Of a DNA stretch of 64,000 nt, positions 24,658 through 32,343 are shown piece by piece. The first letter of the stretch is position 1, and each line of letters starts with the position of its first letter. A program made the translations under genes and the position numbers. The stretch comes from Actinomadura rifamycini DSM 43936 (GTDB lineage: Bacteria; Actinomycetota; Actinomycetes; Streptosporangiales; Streptosporangiaceae). The notes under the pieces are model-generated. The model saw only the letters and a list, made by a program, of their open reading frames with translations. It had not been told where the DNA came from and did no database searches. The stretch is taken from positions 207,748-271,747 of the forward strand of contig NZ_AULB01000012.1 of the NCBI RefSeq assembly GCF_000425065.1. The letters run 5' to 3'.

Positions 24658-26778
24658 ATGAGCGAACGCAGCCCGGCGCCCCCAGGCGCCCGCACCGACC
24701 GACTCGCCGGCTTGATCGCCGGCCGCCGCACCAAGTGGGCCGTCCTGGCCCTGTGGATCGTCCTGCTGGCCGCGCTCGGCCCGCTCGCCGGGAAGCTCGG
24801 CGACGTCGAGGAGAACGACGCGTCGTCCTGGCTGCCCGAAGGCGCCGAATCGACGCAGGTCGTCGAGTTGCAGGAGCGCTTCCGCTCCGAGGAGTCGATG
24901 CTCGCCGTCATCGTCTACGAACGGCCGTCCGGCATCACCGCGGCGGACCGCGCGGCGGTCGCCGAGGACGCGGCGGCGTTCCGCGCGCTGCCCGGCGCGG
25001 AGACCGTGCAGGGCCCGATCCCGTCCGAGGACGGGCGGGCGCTGCAGGTCCTCGTCCCCCTCACCGGCGAGGACACCCTCGTCGACGCGGTGGACGAGGC
25101 CCGCGACCTCGCCCAGCGCGGCCCGCCCGGCCTCGCGGCCCACGTCACCGGGCCCGCCGGCGCGGGCGCCGACCAGTTCGAGGTCTTCGAGAGCATCGAC
25201 GGGTTCCTGCTGATGGCCGCGGGCGGCGTCGTCATCTTCCTGCTGCTGCTCATCTACCGCAGCCCGATCCTGTGGTTCGTCCCCGTCGTGAGCGCGCTGT
25301 TCGCCCTCGGGCTCGCCCAGTCGCTCATTTACCTACTGGCCAAGTACGCGGACCTGACGGTCAACGGGCAGAGCGCGGGCATCCTGACCGTCTTGGTCTT
25401 CGGCGTCGCCACCGACTACGCACTCCTCCTCGTGGCCCGGTACAGGGAAGAACTGCACCGGCACGAGGACAAGCACGAGGCCATGGCGTTCGCGCTGCGC
25501 CGCGCCGCGCCCGCCGTCATCGCGTCCGGCGCGACCGTCGCCGCCGGGCTGGTCTGCCTGCTGCTCGCCGCGATGAACTCGACCGCCGGAATGGGCCCGG
25601 TCGCCGCGGCCGGGGTGCTGACCGCGCTCGCCGCCATGCTCACGCTGCTCCCCGCGCTCCTGGTCGTCTGCGGGCGCTGGCTGTTCTGGCCGCTGATCCC
25701 CCGCTACGACGCCAAGTACCTGGAGCCCGAGGCGTACGAGGCGGAGCACGGCGTCTGGAGCCGGGTCGCCGCGCTCGTCGGCCGGCGCCCGCGCGCGCTC
25801 TGGGCCACCACCGCGGTCGCCCTGGCAGGTCTCACGCTCGGCCTGTTCTCCCTCAACGCCACCGGACTGTCGAACGAGGGGATGTTCACCGGACGTCCCG
25901 ACTCCATCGCGGGCCAGAACGTCCTGACCGAGCACTACCCCGGCGGGTCCGGCTCCCCCGCCGTCGTCATCGCCCCGGGAGGCGCCTCGGACGACCTCGC
26001 GGCGGCCATCCGCGGCACCGAGGGCGTCGCGGAGGTCGGCGCGCCGCAGACCGCGGCGGGGCTCGTCCAGTACGAGGCGACGCTGCGGGCACCGGCCGAC
26101 AGCGAAGCGGCGCAGCGGACCGTCGAGCGCCTCCGCGCCTCGCTGCCCGAGGACGCCAAGGTCGGCGGGACCACCGCCATCAGCGTGGACACCAACGAGG
26201 CGTCGTCCCGCGACAACCTCGTCATCATCCCGATCGTCCTGGTCGTCGTGTTCGGCATCCTCGTGCTGCTGCTGCGCGCGCTCGTGGCGCCGCTGCTGAT
26301 GATGGCGACGGTGATCCTGTCCTTCCTGGCGTCCCTGGGCGCCTCCGCGCTCTTCTTCGAGCACGTCTTCGGCTTCGAAGGGGCCGACGCGTCGTTCCCC
26401 CTGCTGGCGTTCATCTTCCTGGTGGCGCTGGGCGTCGACTACAACATCTTCCTGATGCACCGCGTCCGGGAGGAGTCGCAGTCGCTCGGCACCCGGCGCG
26501 GCATCCTGCGCGGCCTGACCGTCACCGGCGGCGTCATCACCTCGGCGGGCCTCGTCCTGGCCGCCACGTTCGCGGCCCTGGTCACGCTGCCGCTGGTGTT
26601 CATGGTCGAGCTGGGCTTCGCGGTCGCCCTCGGCGTCCTGCTGGACACCCTGATCGTCCGCTCGCTCCTGCTGCCCGCCCTCGCGCACGACATCGGCCCG
26701 CGCATCTGGACGCCGAGCCGCCTCGCCCGCGAGGAACCGGCCGAAGAAAAGCCCGAAGTGCACCAGCTCGTCCACTGA
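24658..26778 (+). CDS. MMPL-family (RND) membrane transporter
   Basis: A 706-residue MMPL protein with 12 membrane helices in two halves, each led by a large extracytoplasmic loop (about 50-185 and 395-510). The conserved helix-4 and helix-10 segments are GVATDYALLLVARYREE (about 249-265) and ALGVDYNIFLMHRVREE (about 591-607), whose Asp-Tyr pairs carry the proton relay. MMPL proteins export lipids, siderophores or drugs. The ATG at 24658 follows GGAGAGG. Solitary gene under a palindromic operator, so a drug- or lipid-responsive regulator elsewhere probably controls it. Confidence 0.92.
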   Translation: MSERSPAPPGARTDRLAGLIAGRRTKWAVLALWIVLLAALGPLAGKLGDVEENDASSWLPEGAESTQVVELQERFRSEESMLAVIVYERPSGITAADRAAVAEDAAAFRALPGAETVQGPIPSEDGRALQVLVPLTGEDTLVDAVDEARDLAQRGPPGLAAHVTGPAGAGADQFEVFESIDGFLLMAAGGVVIFLLLLIYRSPILWFVPVVSALFALGLAQSLIYLLAKYADLTVNGQSAGILTVLVFGVATDYALLLVARYREELHRHEDKHEAMAFALRRAAPAVIASGATVAAGLVCLLLAAMNSTAGMGPVAAAGVLTALAAMLTLLPALLVVCGRWLFWPLIPRYDAKYLEPEAYEAEHGVWSRVAALVGRRPRALWATTAVALAGLTLGLFSLNATGLSNEGMFTGRPDSIAGQNVLTEHYPGGSGSPAVVIAPGGASDDLAAAIRGTEGVAEVGAPQTAAGLVQYEATLRAPADSEAAQRTVERLRASLPEDAKVGGTTAISVDTNEASSRDNLVIIPIVLVVVFGILVLLLRALVAPLLMMATVILSFLASLGASALFFEHVFGFEGADASFPLLAFIFLVALGVDYNIFLMHRVREESQSLGTRRGILRGLTVTGGVITSAGLVLAATFAALVTLPLVFMVELGFAVALGVLLDTLIVRSLLLPALAHDIGPRIWTPSRLAREEPAEEKPEVHQLVH

Positions 26779-26780
26779 AT

Positions 26781-26811
26781 CTCCGGGCGGGGCACCGCGC
26801 CCCGCCCGGAG
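26781..26811 (+). terminator. 12-bp hairpin terminator after the MMPL gene
   Basis: CTCCGGGCGGGG (26781-26792) and its perfect complement (26800-26811) with a 7-base loop, followed by TTATCC. Confidence 0.8.
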
Positions 26812-26832
26812 TTATCCACAATCCCGAACGCC

Positions 26833-26863
26833 CTGACGCCCCTCCTCCCCCGATGGCTAATGT
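26833..26863 (+). promoter_or_regulatory. Putative leaderless promoter of mtnP
   Basis: CTGACG (26833-26838) and TAATGT (26858-26863) are 19 bp apart, and the -10 ends 7 bases before the ATG at 26871. With no ribosome site ahead of that ATG, a leaderless mRNA is likely. Confidence 0.4.
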
Positions 26864-26870
26864 CGGCCCC

Positions 26871-27677
26871 ATGTCAACCACGGCTTCCCTCGGCGTCATC
26901 GGCGGCTCCGGCTTCTACTCCTTCCTCGACGACATCGAGGAGGTGCGCGTCGACACCCCGTACGGCCCGCCCAGCGACCCCGTCGCCGTCGGCGAACTCG
27001 CCGGACGCCGCGTCGCGTTCATCCCCCGCCACGGCCGCGACCACCGGTACCCGCCGCACCGCATCCCCTACCGCGCCAACCTGTGGGCCCTGCGCACCCT
27101 CGGGGTGAGGCAGGTCCTCGCCCCCAGCGCCGTCGGCTCCCTCACCCCCGACCTCGGCCCCGGCACCCTCGCGATCCCCGACCAGCTCGTCGACCGCACG
27201 TCCGGACGTCCGCAGACCTACTACGACGAGGGAGCCGCCGTCCACGTCTCCTTCGCCGACCCGTACTGCCCCCACGGCCGCCGCACCGCCCTCAAGGCCG
27301 CCCGCTCCGCCGGCTGGGACCTCGCCGACGACGGCACCCTCGTCGTCATCGAGGGCCCCCGCTTCTCCACCCGCGCCGAATCCCGCTGGTTCGCCGGTCA
27401 GGGCTGGACGCTGATCGGCATGACGGGCCACCCGGAAGCCGTCCTCGCCCGCGAGCTCGCGCTCTGCTACACGCCCCTGTGCCTCGTCACCGACCTCGAC
27501 GCCGGCATCGAAGAAGGCGAGGGCGTCACGATGGACGAGGTCCTGCGGGTGTTCGGCGAGAACGTCGGCCGCCTCAGATCCCTCGCCGCCGACATCGTCA
27601 CCGCGCTCCCCACCGAACGCGACTGCCCCTGCCCGAACGTCCTCGACGGCATCGACCTCCCCCTCCAACTCCCCTGA
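26871..27677 (+). CDS. mtnP: S-methyl-5'-thioadenosine phosphorylase-like enzyme (PNP family)
   Basis: A 268-residue nucleoside phosphorylase. Motifs are VIGGSGFYSFLDD (8-20), the phosphate-binding PRHGRDHRYPPHRIPYRANL (about 49-68), GPRFSTRAESRWF and the purine-binding TDLDAG. MTA phosphorylase splits methylthioadenosine into adenine and methylthioribose-1-phosphate for methionine salvage. The usual MTQYPE segment reads MTGHPE here, so purine preference is not certain. An in-frame ATG at 26853 exists; 26871 fits the family start and a leaderless promoter. A hairpin terminator follows. Confidence 0.85.
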   Translation: MSTTASLGVIGGSGFYSFLDDIEEVRVDTPYGPPSDPVAVGELAGRRVAFIPRHGRDHRYPPHRIPYRANLWALRTLGVRQVLAPSAVGSLTPDLGPGTLAIPDQLVDRTSGRPQTYYDEGAAVHVSFADPYCPHGRRTALKAARSAGWDLADDGTLVVIEGPRFSTRAESRWFAGQGWTLIGMTGHPEAVLARELALCYTPLCLVTDLDAGIEEGEGVTMDEVLRVFGENVGRLRSLAADIVTALPTERDCPCPNVLDGIDLPLQLP

Positions 27678-27693
27678 CCCGCCGGATTCCCAG

Positions 27694-27729
27694 CCCGGCC
27701 GTCGAGTCGTCCCGCACCCGACGGCCGGG
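27694..27729 (+). terminator. 11-bp hairpin after mtnP
   Basis: CCCGGCCGTCG (27694-27704) pairs with 27719-27729; loop of 14 bases. No T-run. Confidence 0.6.
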
Positions 27730-27769
27730 GCGAGCACACCCGAGCCCGCTCAACCCACCGGAGAAGCAG

Positions 27770-28462
27770 GTGACCCGCCCGACGCTCCCGCCCCGCCTGC
27801 GCCGACCGCTCGCGACACTGTTCGCCGCGGCCGCCGCGTGGCTCGCCCTGCTCACCCTGCGCCCCGGCCCGCCCCCGACCGTCCAGGTCCTCGCCGCCGC
27901 CCGCGACCTCCCCGCCGGAGCGACCCTGGCACCGTCCGACGTCCGTCCCGTCCCCTTCCCCGCCGGGGCCGCGCCGTCCGGCGCCCTCCGCTCGGGCGCC
28001 GCCGGACGCGTCCTCGCGGGCCCCATGCGCCGCGGCGAACCGCTCACCGACGTCCGCGTCATCGGCGACCGCCTGCTGCGCGGCCACGGCCCCGGCAAGG
28101 TCGCCGCCCCGGTCCGCATCGCCGACGCCGACACCGTCCGCCTCGTCCGCCCCGGCGACCGCATCGACGTCCTGGCCGCCCCGCCCGAAGGTCTCGCCGT
28201 CCCCGAACCACCCGGAGAAACCCCACCCGACCTCCCGCACCACACCCCGGCCGCCGCTCCCTCCGCCCGTCCGGCAGGCGACGCGTCACCGTGGGGCGGC
28301 GCGCGCGTGGTGGTGTCGTCCGTCCCGGTGATCGCAGTACCGGCCGCCGACGAGAAAGCGACCCGCGACGGCGCCCTCCTGGTCCTCGCCACCACCAGAT
28401 CCCAAGCCTCCGCCCTGGCCGGAGCCCGAACGGACCTCTCCGTAACGATCGCCCCCACCTGA
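27770..28462 (+). CDS. SAF-domain protein, CpaB/RcpC-like
   Basis: A 230-residue protein with one N-terminal membrane segment (about 12-28) followed by a SAF domain: VQVLAAARDLPAGATLAPSD (about 38-57) and the RPGDRIDVLA core near 126, the pattern of CpaB/RcpC Flp-pilus periplasmic proteins. A Pro/Ala-rich stretch interrupts the middle (about 140-170). No other Flp-pilus gene (cpaA, cpaE, tadA, tadB, flp) is in the window, so it is an orphan here. The GTG at 27770 follows GGAGAAGC. Its cell-surface role is a guess from the family. Confidence 0.75.
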   Translation: MTRPTLPPRLRRPLATLFAAAAAWLALLTLRPGPPPTVQVLAAARDLPAGATLAPSDVRPVPFPAGAAPSGALRSGAAGRVLAGPMRRGEPLTDVRVIGDRLLRGHGPGKVAAPVRIADADTVRLVRPGDRIDVLAAPPEGLAVPEPPGETPPDLPHHTPAAAPSARPAGDASPWGGARVVVSSVPVIAVPAADEKATRDGALLVLATTRSQASALAGARTDLSVTIAPT

Positions 28463-28570
28463 ACCCCGGCCCCGAGGGCAGCCGACCGGCACGGAGGCGT
28501 CCGGCTTCACGATCACTCACCTGAGCGCGGGTGAAAGCGCTCAACCCGGCCGCGGGGGGATGGGTGCGAC

Positions 28571-28600
28571 TTGGCGAAATGGGTGGGGAAACCATACGAT
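28571..28600 (+). promoter_or_regulatory. Putative mscL promoter
   Basis: TTGGCG (28571-28576) and TACGAT (28595-28600), spacer 18 bp, 95 bp before the mscL start codon. Confidence 0.5.
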
Positions 28601-28694
28601 CCGTGACCGTTCCGGTGCGTGCTGTTCGGGTTGTGCCGGGCGGTTCAGCGGCGCGTTCCTATGGGCGCGTCACCCCCGAGGAGTGGAGCGTTCA

Positions 28695-29105
28695 ATGGGT
28701 GGTTTCAAGAAGTTCCTGCTGCGCGGCAACCTGGTCGACCTCGCGGTCGCGTTCGTGGTCGGCGCGGCGTTCGCGAGCCTCGTGAAGGACTTCGCCGACT
28801 CGTTCATCAACCCGCTGATCGCGCTGATCGGGGGCGAGCCCGACTACACCGGCCTCGCCGTGACCGTCAACGGGACGAAGTTCCCGTACGGGATCTTCCT
28901 CACCTCGGCGATCGCGTTCCTGATCACCGCGACGGTCGTGTACTTCTTCGTCGTGCTGCCGATGTCGAAGCTCATCGAGCGCATGGACCGCAACAAGGAA
29001 GTCACCGAGCGGGACTGCCCCGAGTGCCTCGGGAGCATCCCGGTCAAGGCGCGCCGCTGCCGGTTCTGCACCGCGGAGGTCACGCCCGTCCAGGCGTCCG
29101 TCTGA
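28695..29105 (+). CDS. mscL: Large-conductance mechanosensitive channel MscL with zinc-ribbon tail
   Basis: A 136-residue channel subunit. The N-terminal helix and first membrane helix read GFKKFLLRGNLVDLAVAFVV (3-22) with the gate segment continuing GAAFASLVKDF; the second helix is about 75-97. It opens under membrane tension to release solutes on osmotic downshock; five subunits form the pore. The C-terminus has CPECLGSIPVKARRCRFC (about 112-129), a CxxC...CxxC zinc ribbon that replaces the helical bundle of E. coli MscL; similar tails occur in other actinobacteria. Convergent with the M15 peptidase gene, two bases apart. Confidence 0.95.
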   Translation: MGGFKKFLLRGNLVDLAVAFVVGAAFASLVKDFADSFINPLIALIGGEPDYTGLAVTVNGTKFPYGIFLTSAIAFLITATVVYFFVVLPMSKLIERMDRNKEVTERDCPECLGSIPVKARRCRFCTAEVTPVQASV

Positions 29106-29107
29106 GG

Positions 29108-30142
29108 TCAGTGGGCGCTGTCGGTCCCGTACTCCCAGTGCCACGGTTCGAACGGATTGCTATAGGCCCACGCCGGGTGGAACCATCCGTACCGCTCGGC
29201 GTTGGCCTCCATCCACGCGAACTGGACGGACCCGGCGCTCTGGACGCCGCCGCACAGGTCCAGGGCCTGGCCCTTGCCGTGGTTGCTGGTTCCGGGGACG
29301 GCGGCGAAGCCGGGGCGGCGCGCGTAGACGCTGTGCTGCTCGGACAGGTTGCGGTAGGCGTCCGTCACGCACATCTCGCGGCCGAACCGCTCCTTGTAGG
29401 CGGTGTTCAGCTTGTAGAACCCCAGGGCGGCGTCCGCGCGGAGCTGGTGGCCCTTCTGCGGCAGGTCGCAGAGGTACTTGGACGGGATCAGCCCGTTCGG
29501 GAACCCCTTCGCCTCGGCCACCAGGCCCTCGTCGCACTCGAGCTGCACCCGCTTCGACCGGGGGAGGTCGCCGAGCAGGCCGTTGAGCTGCTCGGTGAGT
29601 TCGGCCGACCGCTTCTTGAGCGAGGCGATGTCCTGCTCGACGCGGGCCTGCTCGACCGCGTTGCTCGACTGCAGTTCCTGCGCGGTCGACGCGAGTTCGC
29701 GGTGGCGGCCCTGGAGGTCGTCGGCACGGTCCACAAGCGCCTGCTGCGTCTGCGCGAGCATCGTGACGTCCGCGGTGGAGCGCAGCACCTGCACCGGGCT
29801 GCCGCCGCCGAAGATCGCGAGGGAGCCGGTGGCGTCCGGATGCTGGTAGGACGTGTTCGCCAGCCGGGCCACCGGCTCGCGGATCCGGTTGAGCTCGGCC
29901 TCGGCCGCGGCCAGGTCCTTCAGCGTGGTGCGCAGCTTCTCCTGCGACTCCTTGAGGGCCTGCCGGCGGTCCTTCATCTCGCCCGTGGCCTTCTCCAGCT
30001 CCTCGCGGGCCTTCGCGGCCTCGCTGCGGAGCTTCTCGAAGGCATCGGCCGGGTTGTCGGCCGCTCTCGCGACGCCGTGCGCGGAGAATATCGCCATCAC
30101 CAGGAAGACCGCGGTCAGCGCAGCCGACCGGGGGTTCGGCAC
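29108..30142 (-). CDS. Secreted M15-family D-alanyl-D-alanine carboxypeptidase with coiled coil
   Basis: A 344-residue exported protein. A signal peptide (about 1-27, cleavage near VARA-ADN) leads into a long coiled coil (about 30-195, Glu/Ala/Lys/Leu-rich), and the C-terminal third is a zinc D,D-carboxypeptidase of the VanY/M15 type: SNHGKGQALD (SxHxxGxAxD, about 286-295) and EPWHWEY (about 332-338). It would trim the terminal D-Ala from peptidoglycan stems; the coiled coil may bind a partner, as in NlpC/EnvC-type factors. The GTG at 30142 has an AGGAGG site. Confidence 0.88.
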   Translation of the reverse strand: MPNPRSAALTAVFLVMAIFSAHGVARAADNPADAFEKLRSEAAKAREELEKATGEMKDRRQALKESQEKLRTTLKDLAAAEAELNRIREPVARLANTSYQHPDATGSLAIFGGGSPVQVLRSTADVTMLAQTQQALVDRADDLQGRHRELASTAQELQSSNAVEQARVEQDIASLKKRSAELTEQLNGLLGDLPRSKRVQLECDEGLVAEAKGFPNGLIPSKYLCDLPQKGHQLRADAALGFYKLNTAYKERFGREMCVTDAYRNLSEQHSVYARRPGFAAVPGTSNHGKGQALDLCGGVQSAGSVQFAWMEANAERYGWFHPAWAYSNPFEPWHWEYGTDSAH

Positions 30143-30242
30143 GGTGGTTTTCCTCCTGATGCCCGAATGCGGATCAGCGCCAGAACGCTACCAGAACCGG
30201 GACGGGCACCCTGCGTCATCGCGGTGCCGATCCGGCGACGGT

Positions 30243-30656
30243 TCAGCGGTCGCCGCGGCCGCGCCAGCGGCACCACCGTTCGAGGAACGGGACGTCCTCC
30301 CACCTGCACTCGCGCCGCTCCCTGGACCGCTCGGCCCGCTTCGGCGCGGACGACCTGCGCGGCGTCGCGGCCGTCGGCGCGGGCGCCCGCGGCGGCGGCG
30401 GGGTGAGGGTGTCGGCCTGCGGCCCGGCCTCCGGCGCGACGTACTTCCCGTACGTCGGCTCCGCCGCCGGCGTCATCTGCTGGACGGGCGCCGCGGCGCG
30501 GGCCGAGCCGTCCCGGTCGCCCCCGAACGTGAACGCGCCGAGGGTCGCAAGGACCGGCACCACCACCAGCACGCCGATGACCGCCGCCCGTCTCCGCCGG
30601 GGCGTCCGCTCTTCGGCCGTGCCCGCCTCCGACTGCCCACGATGCCGACCCGTCAC
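30243..30656 (-). CDS. Hypothetical single-pass membrane protein
   Basis: A 137-residue protein of unknown family. One membrane segment (about 25-44: AVIGVLVVVPVLATLGAFTF) follows a basic N-terminus, and the remaining extracytoplasmic part is Pro/Ala-rich with a charged end (CRWEDVPFLERWCRW), whose two Cys could form a disulfide. The GTG at 30656 is chosen because upstream in-frame residues look random. It lies 100 bp upstream of the M15 gene on the same strand; no functional link is evident. Confidence 0.55.
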   Translation of the reverse strand: MTGRHRGQSEAGTAEERTPRRRRAAVIGVLVVVPVLATLGAFTFGGDRDGSARAAAPVQQMTPAAEPTYGKYVAPEAGPQADTLTPPPPRAPAPTAATPRRSSAPKRAERSRERRECRWEDVPFLERWCRWRGRGDR

Positions 30657-30854
30657 GGCACCGAAGCGTACCGAGGTCGTCGCACTCCGCCTAGCGCCAT
30701 CCCCACAGATTCCGCGCACCGGATGTCAACTCATCCCACATCCGCCGCGATCGACGGGACAGGACGGGCGAAGGGGATAAGGACGCGCGTCATCGGCGCC
30801 CGTCCTCTACCCTGTAGGTGCCGTCCGCTACGCTCGTGCGGCGAGCGACGACCG

Positions 30855-30930
30855 GCCTCCGTAGCTCAGGGGATAGAGCACCGCTCTCCTAAAGCGGGTG
30901 TCGCAGGTTCGAATCCTGCCGGGGGCGCCA
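30855..30930 (+). tRNA. tRNA-Arg (anticodon CCT)
   Basis: A 76-base cloverleaf. Acceptor GCCTCCG pairs with CGGGGGC (one T-G pair), the D arm is GCTC-AGGGGATA-GAGC, the anticodon stem CCGCT/AGCGG closes CTCCTAA (anticodon CCT), and the T arm is GCAGG-TTCGAAT-CCTGC. Discriminator G and encoded CCA (30928-30930). Reads AGG codons, which are rare in such GC-rich genomes. Confidence 0.95.
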
Positions 30931-30936
30931 CCACCG

Positions 30937-31317
30937 TCAGGGGCGGGGCATCGGGGGGACTTCGGGGTGGTCCACCAGGTCGGACGCCTCGCGGCGGATG
31001 CGGTCGCGGCCCCATGCGCCGAGCGGTTCGAGGGCCTTGTTGAGGGCGCGGCCGTGCTCGGTGAGGGAGTACTCCACGCGGGGCGGCACCTCGGCGTAGA
31101 CCTTGCGGTGGATCAGGCCGTCCTCCTCCATCTCGCGCAGGTGCTGGGTCAGCATCTTCTCGCTGACGCCCGGGAGGCCGCGGCGGAGTTCGGCGAAGCG
31201 CCGGGTGCCGAGTTCGTCCAGTTCCCAGAGGATCAGGCCCTTCCACTTGCCGCTGACCACGTCGAGGGCGGCGTCGATTCCGCAGAAGTACGGTCCGCGC
31301 CTGGCCGGCTTCGTCAT
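30937..31317 (-). CDS. HxlR-family transcriptional regulator
   Basis: A 126-residue HxlR protein. The family core is seen: a Cys near the N-terminus (YFCGIDAALDVVSGKWKGLI; Cys12), the winged helix RRFAELRRGLPGVSEKMLTQ (about 39-58) and the wing with KVYAEVPPRVEYSLTEHG. In several HxlR proteins the N-terminal Cys senses oxidants, aldehydes or quinones. It is divergent from an NAD(P)-dependent reductase gene, and a perfect AAGTACCC-N11-GGGTACTT repeat lies between them. The ATG at 31317 is used; GTG at 31323 is possible. Confidence 0.9.
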   Translation of the reverse strand: MTKPARRGPYFCGIDAALDVVSGKWKGLILWELDELGTRRFAELRRGLPGVSEKMLTQHLREMEEDGLIHRKVYAEVPPRVEYSLTEHGRALNKALEPLGAWGRDRIRREASDLVDHPEVPPMPRP

Positions 31318-31339
31318 GCGCACCCACTAACTCGAAGGT

Positions 31340-31366
31340 AAGTACCCCAGAAGATAGTGGGTACTT
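31340..31366. promoter_or_regulatory. Operator-like inverted repeat AAGTACCC-N11-GGGTACTT
   Basis: Perfect 8-bp arms (31340-31347, 31359-31366) in the gap between hxlR (start 31317) and the reductase gene (start 31429). HxlR-type operators often contain GTAC- or TACT-type half-sites, so this is the likely binding site. Confidence 0.65.
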
Positions 31367-31428
31367 CCGGGTTCGGCGGGACGGTTCCAGCATGGAGGCG
31401 ACCGATCGACGATCAAGGAGTTGCTTCC

Positions 31429-32295
31429 ATGGCGAAGACGCAGGCCCCCGTCGCGATGCTCGGGATGGGTGCGATGGGACGGGCGCTGGCCGGTGCGCTC
31501 GTGGACGCCGGGCGTCCGGTGGCGGTGTGGAACCGGACGCCGGGGAGGGCGGACGACCTGGTCCGGCGGGGTGCCGTCGAGGCCGGGCTGCGGGACGCGG
31601 TGGCCGCGGGCGGGCCGGTGGTGGTGTGCCTGTTCGACCACGCGTCGGTGCACGAGACGCTCGGCCCGGTGGCGGACGGGCTGTGGGGGCGCACGGTCGT
31701 GAACCTGACGACCACGACGCCGGGCGAGGCGCGGGAACTGGCCGTGTGGGCGGACGCGCACGGGATCGCGTACCTGGACGGGGCGATCATGGCGACGCCG
31801 CCGATGATCGGCGCTCCGGGCGGGCAGATCCTCTACAGCGGGTCCCGGGAGGTGTTCGAGGAGCACCGGGAGCTGTTCGGGCTGTGGGCGGACGCGGTGT
31901 ACGACGGGGCGGACGCCGGGACGGCGTCGCTGTTCGACCTCGCGATGCTGGCGGGGATGTATCCGCTGTTCAGCGGGTTCCTGCACGGGGCGGCGATGGT
32001 GCGGGCGGCGGGGATCACGGCCGCGGAGTTCGCCGCGCGGGCCGCGCCGTTCCTCGCCGCGATGACCGGGGCCCTCCCGGAGATGGCGCGGGTCGTGGAC
32101 GGCGGCGGCAGCGGCGACGCGGGGCAGAGCCTCGACTGGACGGCCGCGGCGCTGGACGCGATCGCCCGGGCGAGCCGCGAGCAGGGCGTCGAGCCGGTGC
32201 CGGTCGAGATGGTCGCGGGGCTCGTCCGGCGGCAGGTCGAGGACGGGCACGGCGCCGACGACTTCGAGCGGATCATCGAGAGCATGCGGGGGTGA
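31429..32295 (+). CDS. NAD(P)-binding reductase, beta-hydroxyacid dehydrogenase/imine reductase type
   Basis: A 288-residue protein of the 6-phosphogluconate-dehydrogenase-like superfamily. The cofactor fold is MLGMGAMGRALAGALVDAG (about 9-27) with WNRTPGRA after strand 2 (the Arg suggests NADPH), then NLTTTTPGEAREL and the helical C-terminal domain. The catalytic Lys of beta-hydroxyacid dehydrogenases is not obvious in the helix LFDLAMLAGMYPLFSGFLHG, where an Asp stands at a nearby position, as in imine reductases. So imine or carbonyl reduction is more likely. The ATG at 31429 has an AAGGAG site. Controlled by the divergent HxlR gene. Confidence 0.82.
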   Translation: MAKTQAPVAMLGMGAMGRALAGALVDAGRPVAVWNRTPGRADDLVRRGAVEAGLRDAVAAGGPVVVCLFDHASVHETLGPVADGLWGRTVVNLTTTTPGEARELAVWADAHGIAYLDGAIMATPPMIGAPGGQILYSGSREVFEEHRELFGLWADAVYDGADAGTASLFDLAMLAGMYPLFSGFLHGAAMVRAAGITAAEFAARAAPFLAAMTGALPEMARVVDGGGSGDAGQSLDWTAAALDAIARASREQGVEPVPVEMVAGLVRRQVEDGHGADDFERIIESMRG

Positions 32296-32300
32296 CGGGG

Positions 32301-32333
32301 AACGCGCCGGATCCCCGAGGGGACCGGCGCGTT
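32301..32333. terminator. Bidirectional hairpin between reductase and sialidase genes
   Basis: AACGCGCCGG (32301-32310) pairs with 32324-32333, with an inner TCCCC/GGGGA pairing. It sits between convergent genes and can serve both. Confidence 0.75.
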
Positions 32334-32343
32334 CCGTGCGCGG

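Noticed and set aside
26812..26820. TTATCCACA, a perfect DnaA box
   Set aside because: Single copy just after a terminator, no cluster of boxes and no dnaA/dnaN genes; no origin.
29853..31043. Open frame containing VAQGIEHRSPKAGVAGSNPA
   Set aside because: Translation of the tRNA-Arg gene; no real protein.
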